Of a stretch of 64,000 bases of DNA, positions 1-12,299 are shown piece after piece (the first letter of the stretch is position 1; the number at the start of each line of letters is the position of its first letter). This DNA is from Juglans regia. Lineage: Eukaryota > Streptophyta > Magnoliopsida > Fagales > Juglandaceae. Below the pieces are notes generated by a model. The model was given only the letters and a program-made list of their open reading frames with translations, ran no database searches and was not told where the DNA came from. A program made the translations under genes and the position numbers. The stretch lies in contig NC_049901.1 of the NCBI RefSeq assembly GCF_001411555.2, positions 35,970,838 to 36,034,837 of the forward strand, in the 5' to 3' direction.

Positions 1-740
1 TAAATATTATAGTGATTTTATTTTTTATGTATATATAATAGTGATAAGTATTATAGAATGTTTGTGAATAGTTATGAGTAGAGATTGAAGTGGGTTTGTG
101 GGTCCTATTGAGAGTATTTTAAGTTGTTTGGCATGTGAAGTATTTTCAAAAGTAAGAAAATACTTGAAAAGTGTTGAGGTATCTCTGTTACCCAAACACA
201 GACTCCTAATCATGAAAGGAAATCTCTATACACAACATGCACTACCATCACACTTTTATCCTATATATATATATATATATATTATATGTAAGATGTGACA
301 TATCTATCATCATTATTTGATGATTCTTTATCATTTAATAGTAATAACTGTGTCACATCTTACATAGCGAGATATTAAAAGTGAGATGAGAGTATGATGT
401 ATAATATTATTAATTATAAAAAGGTCAAATAATTATTTACAACTCAGATATATTTGTCATGACTAGCTAGTACTTTAATTTCAAGACTTACGAATTTCTA
501 AACTAATTTGATTATCAAAATAGATGCATGCACGACACAATCTTGTCATTTAATTTTTTATGGATCGTTAATATTTTTAATTTTAAAGTCTTTATTATGA
601 GTATTACAAATGATTTATAGCGAGAATAACATATAAAATTAATGGGTCAAGTACTCATGACCCTTCCACGAATTAAGGCGAAAATGAAATGGGTATATGA
701 TTAATTGCATGGGCAATTGGGTTCATGGCATATCTATCTG
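1..740. other. AT-rich intergenic sequence with a small inverted repeat
   Basis: I see no gene here. The stretch is AT-rich, with a short (TA)n run at about 260-282. The only clear structure is a 14-bp perfect inverted repeat, TGTAAGATGTGACA at about 286-299 and its complement at about 351-364. It encloses about 50 AT-rich bases and looks like a tiny MITE or a hairpin remnant. The short reading frames in this stretch have no recognisable domain. Confidence 0.5.
286..364. repeat. Short inverted repeat, MITE-like
   Basis: Arms TGTAAGATGTGACA and TGTCACATCTTACA are exact complements separated by about 50 AT-rich bases. No target-site duplication is evident. It could be a miniature transposon remnant or a transcript hairpin. 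Confidence 0.35.
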
Positions 741-1827
741 TCACGATCGACCTTGACACTCGATCATTAAGCTCGATCTAATTAAATCTTACAATTTTGT
801 ATTGATCATGTATTCGTATAGATTTCGCTGTAAGAGTGAGAAAACTCCATGGAATATTAAAGCATCTAAAACTCCAATATAGCACTGTAAAAGGAAGAAT
901 CGATGTAAGAAAAAATGCAGTATATGACAAGTACGTACAGTACTTTATAGCCGCTGCATCTACACTCACTGGTAGGCAACCATGCATGCACGACTCTTCG
1001 AGGCGGTCGGAAAAAACAGTTGCCACTGAATTACTTGATATATACCGGTCGTCGCTAGTGAAATGATCGCCCTAGCTAGTTAAGTATATATAATGGATTC
1101 ATAACGATGTTTTTCGGAAAAGGAAAACGTCGATAGCTAGAGCATCCAAATTATCGGCGTTGCCAACATGATGATCATCGATCTTCGCTAAAGCAACAGT
1201 ACACATGACACACACACACACAAATATTTATATATATATAGCGACGGTTTTTTTGTGACCGCCGCTATAAAAATGATGTTGAATTAATGATCACAATTTT
1301 AGTGTGAATGGACTCGAATGTCTACAAAGTACTTAATGATCAGAGAGAAACGTATTGTCAGACGTTGGGTGCAAACATACCAATACTTACTCAGATCATG
1401 GCTTGCTGGGATATTTCAAGGGAATAAAAAAGTGCAATATATATGCTGGGGGTGGGGCAAGTAGCTTAAACTCATCTAAATCAGAATTAACTTTCATGTC
1501 AGTATGATGCATGCTCTACAACGTCTTTCAAGTGCAAAAGTGCGTTGATGTACATGTATAATTAATTGGGTCTTGTGGTGGGGAAAGTTAGACTCTGAAG
1601 CTTTCATGACAAGATGATCCTCTGCGAGAGAGAGAGAGAGGAAAGAGTAATAATAGTTTTATGTGCTTTCTGCCCTGAATAGGATTACAGATCGTTCTCT
1701 GTCTACTCATTTGAACAAATAAATCGATATGCTGATCATATGCATATGATTAAATATTACCTTACAAGGAGAGAACATGATCAAGTGTTGTGAATGGGAG
1801 AGAGAGATGGGAGAGGGGGAGGACGGT

Positions 1828-1918
1828 GGGTGACAGATAGAGAGTAAGCACGCAGAGCTTCATGCTGGGAGGTCCATGCACGAAAAACACCTTGTGTGCT
1901 CACTCTCTTCTGTCACCT
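1828..1918 (-). ncRNA. MIR156: MIR156 precursor, copy 1 (canonical mature sequence)
   Basis: On the minus strand the 5' arm holds TGACAGAAGAGAGTGAGCAC (complement of 1896-1915), identical to the most common plant miR156. It is followed by the family-typical 'acaagg' and a loop of about 40 nt. The 3' arm (complement of 1831-1851) begins GTGCTTACTCTCTATCTG and matches known miR156* sequences. The arms pair along the whole miRNA/miRNA* duplex, and one of the few imperfections is a G:U at mature position 15. miR156 is processed by DCL1 and guides AGO1 cleavage or repression of SPL transcription factor mRNAs, controlling juvenile-to-adult phase change. The plus-strand reading would also fold, but it would place the mature-like sequence on the wrong arm, so the minus strand is chosen. 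No precursor boundary or expression can be read from the sequence alone. Confidence 0.93.
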
Positions 1919-2096
1919 TCTCATACAAACCCCTATAATAATCATAACGTAACAAGAAGCCTTCTTCCTAATTTCCAGCATGCCCAGATCATGCATTTAT
2001 AAGCATGCAGTAGCCTAGGATCATTATCGCATAGAAAGGAAGAAACCTTCATTTAGTTGTGTGCTGCATGTGAACACATGATCATGATGATTTCTA

Positions 2097-2112
2097 TGAC
2101 TTAATTTATAGA
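2097..2112 (-). promoter_or_regulatory. Candidate TATA box of MIR156 copy 1
   Basis: Read on the minus strand the sequence is CTATAAATTAAG, about 190 bases upstream of the mature miR156. The same TATA-like string lies at the matching place in copy 2 (about 17776-17791), inside well-conserved flanking sequence. In copy 3 (about 40240-40255) the equivalent bases read TTAATTTAGAG on the plus strand, so the TATA core is lost. Position and conservation suggest a core promoter, but a second TATAAAT string (about 1992-2000) is also possible. Confidence 0.35.
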
Positions 2113-3723
2113 GGTGGGAGGAAAGAGAAATGGAGATCAAGTTCAAGGTGGAATATGAATATCTGCGGTTTAAACCCCAGATCTCTCAAGTATAAATTAA
2201 AATACATACATAGCTTAGGCTCTTAATTATTTGTATGTCTCCATCCAGCATGTACTAGTTTAATAATTGAGTAATACTAGATATAATTATGAAATGTATA
2301 AACGTCGCACGCACTTTCTTTAAAAAAAATAAGTCGGTTTACTATTAATTTTTTATTTATTTATATAAATTTTATATTTATTCACATTTTTTAAATGAGT
2401 GTCCAAAATTTATGCATCCTATGCTTAATAATTAGCGCTTCGCATTAACAAATGTTTTAAAAATGATTTAAATTTCTGGTAGCTATACTTGGTAGCAACT
2501 AATTATTACCATTCCTCCTCGATCGGGCCGGGAGAGGACGAGCGTAACGAAGAAAGGAAAGCGTTTAAGAGATGCGCACACATACACGCACAAGGAACAC
2601 CCCATGAAATAAGCTAGCTTTGAGAAAAAGTGTGAGGAGTGCGTTGAACAAGAATAAGACGTGGGAACTTCTTTAATGTAGTTAACCATATTATATATTA
2701 TTGAAATAATTCAGGAACTTTGTCAAAGAAAAAATGGTTGGCTAGCTTGTTCCAATTAGAGTTACTGCATGGGTCCCCAAACATGCCTTAAAGTGGGATA
2801 TTGGAGGAAAAAACTATGTGAATTAGCCAAATCGATATCATGTAATCTGATGCAAAGATAAGTGGTCCATGTATTTGGATTCCTATAATCATCAATTAAA
2901 TATAAGCAAATTGATCAACATCGATCATTAACTATATTGGATCATCCAATGTGAGTTTGCCAGAGTCGAAGCTTTGAAATTAATATAAAAGAAACACATG
3001 ATGAAGAATTTCCTCTTGCTTTAGGGATTGTCCAATGTGTGTGCTTCTCAAAACCTAAGCAGCAATATTATAGTAAATGATATGTTAATCTATGATCGAT
3101 CCCCACAAAAGATTACTAGCTATGGCCTCAGATCAAAGGAGCATATAATATATACGGTATATATCTATGCTTTGATCTGCTATATATATATATATATATT
3201 AAACAAAAAGAATAATTAAACTGTACCAAGAACCATATTTGAAATTGCTTACACTGATAATTAATTATTGCTATATATATATATATATACATATATATTC
3301 AGAGGTGGAGATTAAGATCACGTACGTACGTCATACCTAGCTAGGTTATAACATTCGATCTTTTGTATTGAGTTCGTTAAATCTTGTTTGTATTTTTGTG
3401 AGATTTGATGCTCGATCCAGCTTTAGCTAGCATGATTCGTAATCCTAAAAGCTAATAATCAAGAACGTCATTAGATTGAGTGGAACGATCGAGCTCATGG
3501 GTACCTACGTACGTGCCAAATTCGATCTTAGTATTAATTCTGTAAGTTTTTTTCATCTGAATTTTCTTAATTCATTGAGAAGAAATATATACGTACTTTG
3601 TAAACACCTGTAAACTGGTATAATTTGAGATTAAGTCTTCCATTTAATTAGTCATCTAAATCATCACTATGATCTGGGGATCCAAGATCGATGCACATGG
3701 GCGCCCACCTCCCTAACATGTAT

Positions 3724-3727
<4 letters not shown>

Positions 3728-3768
<41 letters not shown>
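3728..3768. repeat. (TA)n microsatellite
   Basis: A run of TA dinucleotides of about 40 bases inside block copy 1. The equivalent place in copy 2 (about 19708-19720) carries a (TG)n run instead, so this repeat is variable between the copies. Confidence 0.85.
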
Positions 3769-3771
<3 letters not shown>

Positions 3772-4239
3772 CCGGGTTTGGTATGAACTCAATCGATTTG
3801 TTCGTGATTATGAGCTTGTACATGCGTTATAGCCATTATCATGATGCATTTTGACAATATTATAGTTTTGTATTAATTGTCTGTATAAAATTAAGTTCTA
3901 ATTATATACTTTTATGATATATATGACAATCCGATTACTAAAATAAACTATCATATGTCTAATTAGTAAATATTTATATATATAATATAGGTTATAATTT
4001 TTAAGTATAAGGTTCGACAAGCTGAGAGGTTTTCATCATCATGACTTCAATTCTTATATATGGGAAGTAGGAAAAAGTACCTAATGCAACCTAATGCATT
4101 AGCCTTCAAATATGAAAGATGTTCATGACCCATTAGCCTTGTAATAGGCTGTAATAGCCTCCAAAGTCCCTACATGTACATGAGTTCGTTTATGGAGAAG
4201 ATGATCATTCCGAAGCCCCATATTAATGCTTTTGTCAAG

Positions 4240-4705
4240 GGGAGATAAAAGGTTTCTTTAACAGCTCTCGGGAGTTGAGACGAGGGATCTGTTGTCTTCT
4301 TTTTTTTTTGTTATTATTATGGATATATGGTCTTAGCAGAATATTGGAGCTGGCTGCTATTGGTTGTGGATTTCTTCAAAGTACTTAACAATGATTCTGT
4401 CAATTTTTTTCATCTACTTTTTATAGATGATATGTAGTTTTTTTTTTTTTTTTTTTAATTTTTATTTTATTTTTATTTTATATGAAACATGGACATGTTC
4501 AATTGTAGAGAGATCTCTTGCTTTGTTTTAAATCTACCTTCCACCTAAGGTGAACCTTGCAAAGTTTGAAATGGTCCCAATCATGGCTGATTCAATGTGT
4601 AATATCCGAAGTTTGACAAGTTTTTTGGGATGTAAGGCATCTTTTGGGCACATCATGAAATACATTGGTCTTCCCTAATTAAGGACTACTTACAAGGCAA
4701 AGAAA
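4240..4705 (+). pseudogene. LINE reverse transcriptase remnant in block copy 1
   Basis: Broken translation gives the LINE reverse-transcriptase signature FFNSS.ELRR.D.LSSF, corresponding to the family's 'FFxSSRGLRQGDPLSP'. It is followed by pieces equivalent to the region downstream of the catalytic domain, such as a block resembling 'YYPKFDKFFGCKASFLxM'. Several frameshifts and stops are present. The same LINE is longer in block copy 2 (20213-20635, 29685-30160), so the insertion predates the duplication of copies 1 and 2. Copy 1 has since lost the upstream part. Confidence 0.6.
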
Positions 4706-5246
4706 ATCACAAAATTGATATTTAAAAATTTAAATAAGAAAAGATATATATAACATTCTAATTAATAAAACAATATATATTCTAAATTTAAAATGATTGT
4801 GCTAATTGCTTATTTCAAAAAAATAATATTTAAATGGAATATAAATATTTTAATTAAATAATATTTTACAATCAGCCACAATTAAAAATTAACACCTCTT
4901 TTTATTTTTATTTTTATTTTAAATTCAATAAAAACTGTTAAAAAATGATTACCTTTTTAACTTTTAGTTTCTTTCTTCCTCGTAAATTAGGGTGACAATT
5001 TTTCTCAAGTCATAAATAAGTCAACCATAATTGAATCGAATAATTAAATATGTCAGTTGGGTGAAGAACCACAAACACATTTTCCAATATATCTACTTCA
5101 ATTATATCATTACCATCATTTTCCTAATAAACATTTTCTCATATGCTTTATTCTTGAATTGCATATATCAATACATTGCTAACATCCATATATAAGAGTA
5201 CCGATATATTCCAAACATGAAGGTTTATCTTTAGAAATTCATGCAG
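4706..5246. other. AT-rich sequence without recognisable gene
   Basis: Very AT-rich sequence between the end of block copy 1 and the LTR-like element at 5247. It contains runs such as 'tttttatttttatttttatttt'. No reading frame, repeat family or RNA gene is recognised. Confidence 0.5.
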
Positions 5247-8200
5247 TGTAACGCCCGTTCTTGTGCTAAGACTTTAAAAAATAGTTTTAAAAAAGGAGAT
5301 GAGAATTACTGAATTTTTAAAAAAAATTCATTTCCTTATCAAGATATAAAAGATTCTATAGTTAAAAACTGAACATATTTTATAAATCTAAAATAGAGTT
5401 TGAAGGAAAAATTCATTAAATTAAAATATAAAGACCTTCTATTAAAATATGATTTCATACATTATATAAAATGTGTGTAGGCTTCTATCACCTTTTCCTT
5501 GGGTCATGTCCGTCTTGACGCTTCGTCTTCATTTCGTACCTGGGTGGGAGCACACATAAAAAAAATGAGTCAAATACTCGGTAACCATTACTTTATACTG
5601 TGAAAATATATAATATAGATTTTCATTCATGCATTCATCATTTCTCTATTTATATTATATAAAACATTTATTTCCTTTAAAAATATTACAAGGTGAGATT
5701 TTTCTTTAAAAAGTTTTTCGTTCTTCATAAAACATTTCCCATACCTTGTACATTTCTTTATAAAGAATTAAACCATTTCACATACTCAATTAACTGTTAT
5801 CACTTTCCATTAGTCGGTACAAACTGTTACGTCCCGTATGTTGGGGTTAGCGGTCTTTTGGACCTGAATTACTTGTGGCCACAGGTTGGGAATCCCCTTT
5901 AAGTGAGGGGGTAGCACTAGGCTACCAGTATTACTTACTCAGCATTGCAATCTGTTCAGTCCATTGGTACCATCATTCATTTAGTCATGACCATTACACA
6001 ACTTCATTTCATATATTAAAACATTCATTTACTTTCTCTTTCATTCATTCATTTTAGTCATTTTCTTTCTTTCTTTCTTTTCATAACATAAATCATAGAC
6101 ATCATCATTTCATTTCATGGAACGTAAAGACAGTAAGTACTACTATATAACATCCATTTTACATGCATACAACTATTCTTGAGGTACATAAAAATGGGCT
6201 ACCAAATAAGGCCATTATATACATATACTTTAAAATATTAATACCTTAGTATAGATTCATAAAGCATCGTTTCATTTAAAAAAAAACATTTATTTCCTTT
6301 TGTTGCATAAAAGACACTTTTCTTGAACAATTTCATTTCATTTTCATAAAGAGAAACATTTCATTTTCATTTTCATATCATTTAGAAAATTTTAGAAGAA
6401 TATAAACATAATACTTACCTAAACTTCATACTATTTTATGCATCCATTCATGTTCATGTCAGATGACAGACTACATGAATCCATAACTTTTATATCATTT
6501 TCCTTTCATTTACTTATGCAACTTAAACTTAAAAACTTGCATAATAAAAATATTCTTAACTCAAGTGTCTTCTCTTCTAGGTGGTCTTATCATTCAATTG
6601 ATTATTTACTTAAACCTCCCTTCACTTAGACCCATCATTATCCAATTAATCTCCTTTCAAGTATCTACTTGCATGCTATTTTATAACATTTCTTATTGCA
6701 CAAACTTACACCTTTAGGTATTCATAACATCACTTTCATTTCACGTATTCAAGCCATCATTCATCCTTGAAGCATAGCCCTTTTCATAAATCCTAAGCCT
6801 AAATTATGAACTTCAAAGCCCAACTTCATTTCTAACTCATAAAGTGAGCTCCAATGCTTCACTTTTAACCTTTAAAGCATCAATCAACAAGCCTTACAAA
6901 TTAATCTCACTTCACCATGAGATCCAAACTACAAATATAATACCATCCCTCAATGCACATACAATCCAATCTAACATCAACTCAAGTTCTCATTCACTTC
7001 CTCAGATACAAACATATATCACAATCCAAACCAAGTATACATATACAACCAACCAAAAATACACATTGACATGACTTCCCAAATTTCATCCATACACAAT
7101 ACATTCATGTATACAAAACTGTTCAATACAAGCAACCAATCAAAATACACATGTACTCTACCCATTTGTCATCTAAGATCAACATGCAATCCATCAAAGC
7201 ATCCACTTGTTTTACAAGCTTTATCTACACACAACATACATGATATATACAATTATGTTCACCATTTAGAACTAGCACACTCACCATACTTCACAATCTG
7301 TATGCTTTACAAGCTTCACTCACAGCTCTATTGCAATCCCAACCAACACATCACTTCTTCTTGGTTGATCATAACCCACACATATAATATATGAAATTTG
7401 TCCATATAAACATTTATGAACATTCTATTCAACCCATAAGCCTCTTGGTAGTACATATACATTTCCAAATCAAAATCCAACACAAATGCATAATTCCATA
7501 TGTTCAAAGCCATGATCTTTATCTACCCACATATTCAAACACAACACTATTCAATCACATATACATATCAATCCATATATCACTTAAATCAACACAATCA
7601 AGTACATGGCGTCAAAACCATAAATCTTTCCATACTATAAACTCTTACATAAATCGACATATGCCAAACTACTATAATTACATAGGCCTACAAGTCCAAA
7701 CCAAAGCCTTCTTAGTCCATAAATAAAAACAACACATTATTCAGCTATAGAAACATGTTAGCCCATAAAGGGAGATATATAGGTACAAATGGTTACAAGT
7801 GCCATGCATGCTCAAGAGTGCTAAGCGTGTAGGGTGGCTTGTCAGAATCTACATGTGGTGGAAAGAGGACAAACGATGGCCATGGGCTACCGGTTTAGTG
7901 GCATGTTGCCTTTGTCATGTTAGATGGTTGCTTCTATTGCCTCCAGTTGTTTGTGCTATTGCTGCCCTTACTTGAAACTTTTGTGGGTTTTGAATGGTGC
8001 CTTTACAAGGTACCTTGGATGGGGCAACAACCTATGGCTTGAGTGAAGGGAAATCGAGTCATGGAGGGCCTGGAACATACTACTGTACATATGCTATAAA
8101 TTTTGTTGCTATTCTTGCTTTATTTTCTATTTTGTTGTTGTTTGTTTCAATTTCAATCGTTGTTTGGTGTTTCTATGTTGGATTACCTCAAGCTTCTGTA

Positions 8201-8306
8201 GCCATAAATAAGTGATGGAAGGTGGAATTCAAGGGTAAAATAAGAACTAATGCAATTAAGAGGATTGGAGCTAGATCTTGCTGGTGGAATAGCAGTTGTG
8301 TTCCAA

Positions 8307-8359
<53 letters not shown>

Positions 8360-10115
8360 AGAAAATAGGGGCTTACCGTGGGGTGCTTCTTTGGCTATGC
8401 ATGATGGTGCTGGTGGTGGCTTCAAGACTTCACAGTGGTGTGGTTTGGTAAAGTGGAGGCACTAGGCAGCCTAGCTACATTGGTCCACAACAATTTTCTT
8501 TTTATGCAAAATCTAGCATAAAAATCCCATTTATTTGAACTTCTTAACTTATCAGAATTCTCCACAGCAGTACTAAACAAAAAAATTAATCGTCACCTAT
8601 AGAAAATTCATGCAACTTGAATAAATTTCCAATTGAGCAGTTACTTCGTAATTACGTCTAAAATACCTATTTTAATACCTCAAAAACCTAAAATTTCTCT
8701 TAACTCTAAAATACAATCACTCTCTAAATTTATCAGTGTTCACTTAATATCCACTTAACCTAATTCCCACTTATTCACAAGTTTATTTAACAAAAATCAA
8801 AACCCAACCCATTTAAAAATGAAAAGTCGCTGAAATAAAAATATTACCTGACTCAATAATTTAGAACCCGAACTCAAAATAATTTAGAAACCAAGCCCAA
8901 CCTAAAACATTTAACTTCTAAATAACTTAACAAAACACACTCAAAAACAAAAAGAACACCAGTAGAAAACAAGCCCATGTGGCCCAAAGGGCAAAGTTGT
9001 AATTTATTAAAACTAAGCCTCCTTACCTCCTACGTAAAGGGCTTACGTGAAAACATAAACCAAAGCTTGTTGCAGGGAGATACTTGCTAGACCCACAGTA
9101 GTTGTGCAACGGAGACTCACCTGAGAGCAGCTGCGAGGTGGTGGAGACACGGGCGGAGCTGGCGGCTTAGGGTAGCGTGAGGTGGCCGACAAAACTCTCG
9201 GTGCAGGTGGAGTCGAAGTGGAGGGGTCTCATGTCGTGGGGTGGCTAGGTTAATTCATGGTGGGGAAATAATTTCCTTGTTTCAATGTGGCAGATCAGGG
9301 CAGCACTTGCATTGGTTTTATTTTTGGTGGCTGGGCAACAATGGTCAGAGGGTGGAGCTGTGACATGGGTGGCTGGCGAGATTGCTAGACTTCCGTCGTG
9401 CAGCGGGCTGAGAGTAGAAAAATGTGCTCTATTTTCTTGCTTAAAATAGGGGTCTTTAGTGGTTATTATCTTACCATGCAATCTGTGTGCTTGGCGTTTC
9501 ACGTGGTGAAAAATGTGGTAGTGATAGTTTACAGTGGAGGGAGTCAAGGTGGACGAGCTTACGGTGGCTTAGGCTTGCGTAGGTGATCACCATGGCTTGC
9601 AGAGGTGCGGTAGACTAACCTTTGGGCAATGGCTAGCGGCGACTTCTTTGAAAGAAATATGTGTATTTATAGAGGTGATTGAAAACTCCAGATGAGAACA
9701 AAAAGGAAGGGGGACGTGCATGAGAGACGTGCATGGTGTGGAGTCTGGAAATTGATTCTCATGGGATTGGGTTTTGGTGCAAGGTTTGGGCCTTTGGGTG
9801 ATCGGCTAGGGCACATTTTAAATATTTGGGCCCACAGTTTGAATAGTGAAGGAAATCTATAAAAGACTCTTCCCTGAATTTTGGACCTCGACTCAAAAAA
9901 AAAATCCAACTTGTTTAAAAATTATCTCCACCCATAAAAAGATTTTTAACCTAAATATCAAACCTAAAGAAAATCATAATCCACCAAAACAAAGATTTTA
10001 GACCTTTAGTCTACTTAAAAAAAAAAATACACATTTGAAAACTCAAATGGACTTTTCGCACATATAAATCCAAAATGTTTCTGAAAACAGCTTGGCACTG
10101 GACCCGAGTGTTACA
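5247..10115 (+). mobile_element. Long LTR-like sequence, TGTAACGCCCG...GAGTGTTACA
   Basis: The sequence begins TGTAACGCCCG and ends GACCCGAGTGTTACA, giving a TG...CA boundary with short inverted ends. It shares order and local sequence with the solo LTR at 48737-51770. Shared features are the ends, a 'gcacctat..' / 'taaaatac..taccc' AT-rich middle and a G-rich distal part with 'ggcttaggg/ggcttaccgg' and 'gtggccgaca/gtgtccgacga'. Long non-coding LTRs with such ends are typical of plant Del/Tekay chromovirus gypsy elements. No gag or pol is visible. At 4.87 kb it is longer than its relative and probably holds extra insertions, including the (ATT)n tract. No matching 5-bp duplication is found (TGCAG versus CCATG), so it may be truncated or recombined rather than a clean solo LTR. 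Confidence 0.55.
8311..8358. repeat. (ATT)n microsatellite
   Basis: About 15 tandem ATT units inside the long LTR-like sequence. The poly-isoleucine reading frames that cross it on both strands are products of the repeat, not proteins. Confidence 0.9.
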
Positions 10116-10279
10116 CCATGACTGTTGGCCGTGTGGTGCACCAACATGTGTTTAGGCTCACGGCACTGCTGTGAGCTCTGTGGAGTTGATGCTAGTTACC
10201 ACTTGACTGCCAGGCTTTTGAGGGATGAGGCTCAAGGCAGACACACCCCTACTTCTCAGGAAATCCATGCTCGGGACAG

Positions 10280-10690
10280 ACCGTCACTTTGCTCGGGAGC
10301 CATCTACTCGGGAGTGACCTGCTCGGGAGCTCGGGAGCCACCATCACAGCCCCTCGGCTTGAGACTCTTTTGCTCGGGAGTCACCATCGCAGCCCTCGGC
10401 TTGGGACTCATCTACTCGGGAACAACTACACTCGGGAGCCACCATAAAAAAATACTCCGCTCAGGAATCACCTGCTCGAGAGCCACCTGCTTGGGAGTCA
10501 CCATAGCAGCCCTTGGGCTCCGGACTCTTCTGCTCGGGAGTCACCATTGTAGTCCCTCGACTCAGGACTCTACTGCTTAGGAGCCACCTAATCGAGAGCC
10601 ACCTACTCGGGAGTCACCATCGAAGCCCCTCAACTCGGGACTCATCCGCTCGGGAACAACTACACTCGGGAGCCACCTTCTCCAATTCCT
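10280..10690. repeat. Tandem array A, 'gctcgggagtcaccatcgcag' type
   Basis: Irregular tandem copies of a unit built from 'ctcgggagccacc' / 'ctcgggagtcaccat' / 'agcccctcggctc', with units of roughly 35-70 bases and both short and long variants. Reading frames through it are repetitive (repeated LLLGSH-like strings) and are not considered genes. Confidence 0.8.
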
Positions 10691-10984
10691 CCCATCGCCT
10701 TTCTCGAATTTCACCTGTTCAGAAGCCTCCTCCTCAGCTTGGGAACCTGTTGCACGATTGACACCAGCTTGGTATCTCTCCCCCACTAACTCAGCACCTC
10801 TCCTACACAGGACTTGCTAAGCAGGAAAAACATAGCTCGCAGATAACTTTTTAGTTAAAGCAAAAAGATAGACCACATCAACTAAAAACTTCCCGGTATT
10901 GTCTCTCAAAATTTGTGTGAATTTATTTCTACTAATGAAATTACTTCTTATAGTGCAGAAATACCGGTCATGGGGCCCCTCACT

Positions 10985-11970
10985 CTGGCGAAGCAATTTG
11001 GCACAGACGAGACCCCCCATCGAACAAAGTCGAGTCTCTACACTCATAAGAATACGTGTCCCTTGACTCGTTGCTGGGTAAGGCCAAGTCCCAAGACTTG
11101 CTGTTGACCCTCCGTCCAACAAAGTTGAGTCTCTACACTCGCAAGAAGATGGATTCCTTGACTCGCTGCTGGGTAAGACCAACTCCCAGGACTTGTGCTG
11201 ACCTCCCATCCAACAAAACTGAATTTCTACACTCACAAGAAAACAGATCCCTTGACTCGCTGTAGGGTAAGGCCAAGTCCCAAGACTCCGCTGACCCCCT
11301 GTCCAACAAAGCATAGTCTCTACACTCGCAGGAGATGGGTCCCTTGACTCGCTGCAGGGTAAGGCCAAGTCCTAGGACTTGCCGCCGACCCCCTGTTCAA
11401 CAAAATCGAGTCTCTACACTCACAAGAAGATGGGTCCTTTGACCAGCTACAGGGTAAGGCCAAGTCCCATGACTTGCCGCCGACCCCCCGTCCAACAAAG
11501 GCGAGTCTCTACACTTACAAGAAGACGGGTTCCTTGACTCGTTGCGGGGTAAGGCCAAGTCTAAGGACTTGCTGCCAACCCCCCGTCCAACAAAGCCGAG
11601 TCTCTATACTCAAGAAGATGGGTCCCTTGATATGTTGTGGGGTAAGGCCAAGTCTAGGACTTGCCACCAATCCCCCGTCCAACAAAGCTGAGTTTCTACA
11701 CTCGCAAGAAGACAGGTCCCTTAACTCGCTACGGGGTAAAGCCAAGTCCCAAGACTTGCCGCCGACCCCCTGTCCAACAAAGCCGAGTCTCTACACTTGC
11801 AAGAAGATGGGTCCCTTGACTCGCTGCAGGGTAAGACTTGCTGCTAACCCCCCGTCTAACAAAGCCGAGTCCTTACACTCGCAAGAAGATAGGTCCCTTG
11901 ACTATTTTCGGGGTAAGGCCCCAAGTCTTTGGACTTGCCGCCAATCTCCCGTCCAACAAAGCCGAGTGTC
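10985..11970. repeat. Tandem array B, about 93-bp unit
   Basis: About ten copies of a unit of roughly 90-97 bp carrying 'gagtctctacactcgcaag', 'cccttgactcgctgc', 'gggtaaggccaagtcc' and 'ccccgtccaacaaag'. Starts of the 'cttgactcg' motif fall near 11052, 11157, 11253, 11345, 11533, 11627, 11720, 11816 and 11900. A related unit forms array E at 26690-27650. Confidence 0.88.
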
Positions 11971-11984
11971 ATGCTCGACTATAA

Positions 11985-12215
11985 CCATTGCCAGTGGGTT
12001 ACCTTCGGGATCGAGCCTACGGAGTTAATAAGTCTCCTAGCTCCACAATCACCATGCGCGGGTTACCTTCTGGAACGAGCCTACGAAGTTAACAGGTCTC
12101 CTAGCTCCACAACCACTATGCGCAGGTTACCTTCGGGAACGAGTCGATGGTCTCGGCAAGTGCCTAAGGTGGACCCAAGGGGTCGACGGGCCCTCTAACC
12201 ACCTTGCGTGGGTTA
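11985..12215. repeat. Tandem array C, about 62-bp unit
   Basis: Three to four imperfect copies of a unit with 'gggttaccttcgggaacgag', 'cctacg(a/g)agttaa' and 'ggtctcctagctccacaa'. It sits directly between arrays B and D. Confidence 0.75.
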
Positions 12216-12299
12216 CTTCACACAAACTCCAACATTAACGACAAAGCAAAGGCATCAAACGGATATACATTTTACAAATAACAACAAACATCAGAGCTA

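Larger units (their letters stand above)
745..4705. repeat. Tandem block copy 1 (contains intact MIR156)
   Basis: About 4 kb that recurs, with many small indels, at 16285-20635/29680-29900 and in pieces from 34458 onward. Shared landmarks, in order, are: a leader ending 'ccttgacac/tccaactcg'; 'caagtac..agtactttagc(c/t)gctgcatctac'; a 'tagcgacggt...accgccgcta' inverted repeat near 1240-1272; 'tgaatggactcgag'; the MIR156 hairpin; 'agcatgcagtagcctagg'; 'ggaaagagaaatggagatcaa'; 'caggaactttgtcaaagaaaaaatggtt'; 'catgggtacctacg'; and a decayed LINE tail after about 4240. No protein-coding gene is visible in the block apart from LINE remnants. The block is best described as a duplicated non-coding region around a microRNA gene. 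Confidence 0.85.

Noticed and set aside
1235..1275. Second microRNA or regulatory hairpin ('tagcgacggt...accgccgcta')
   Set aside because: It recurs in the other block copies, but the arms are only about 10 bases with changes. They look like the ends of a collapsed MITE and do not match a known microRNA.
1828..1918. Plus-strand microRNA precursor at the same hairpin
   Set aside because: The inverted repeat folds on both strands, but only the minus strand gives the exact miR156 sequence on the 5' arm with the expected star sequence.
6844..7726. Series of reading frames of 60-110 codons
   Set aside because: The stretch is A/C-rich and low in stops on this strand. The translations look random, and the region lies inside an LTR-like sequence related to another non-coding LTR.
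8183..8465. Overlapping reading frames with long isoleucine runs
   Set aside because: They are produced by the (ATT)n microsatellite and have no domain or conserved context.
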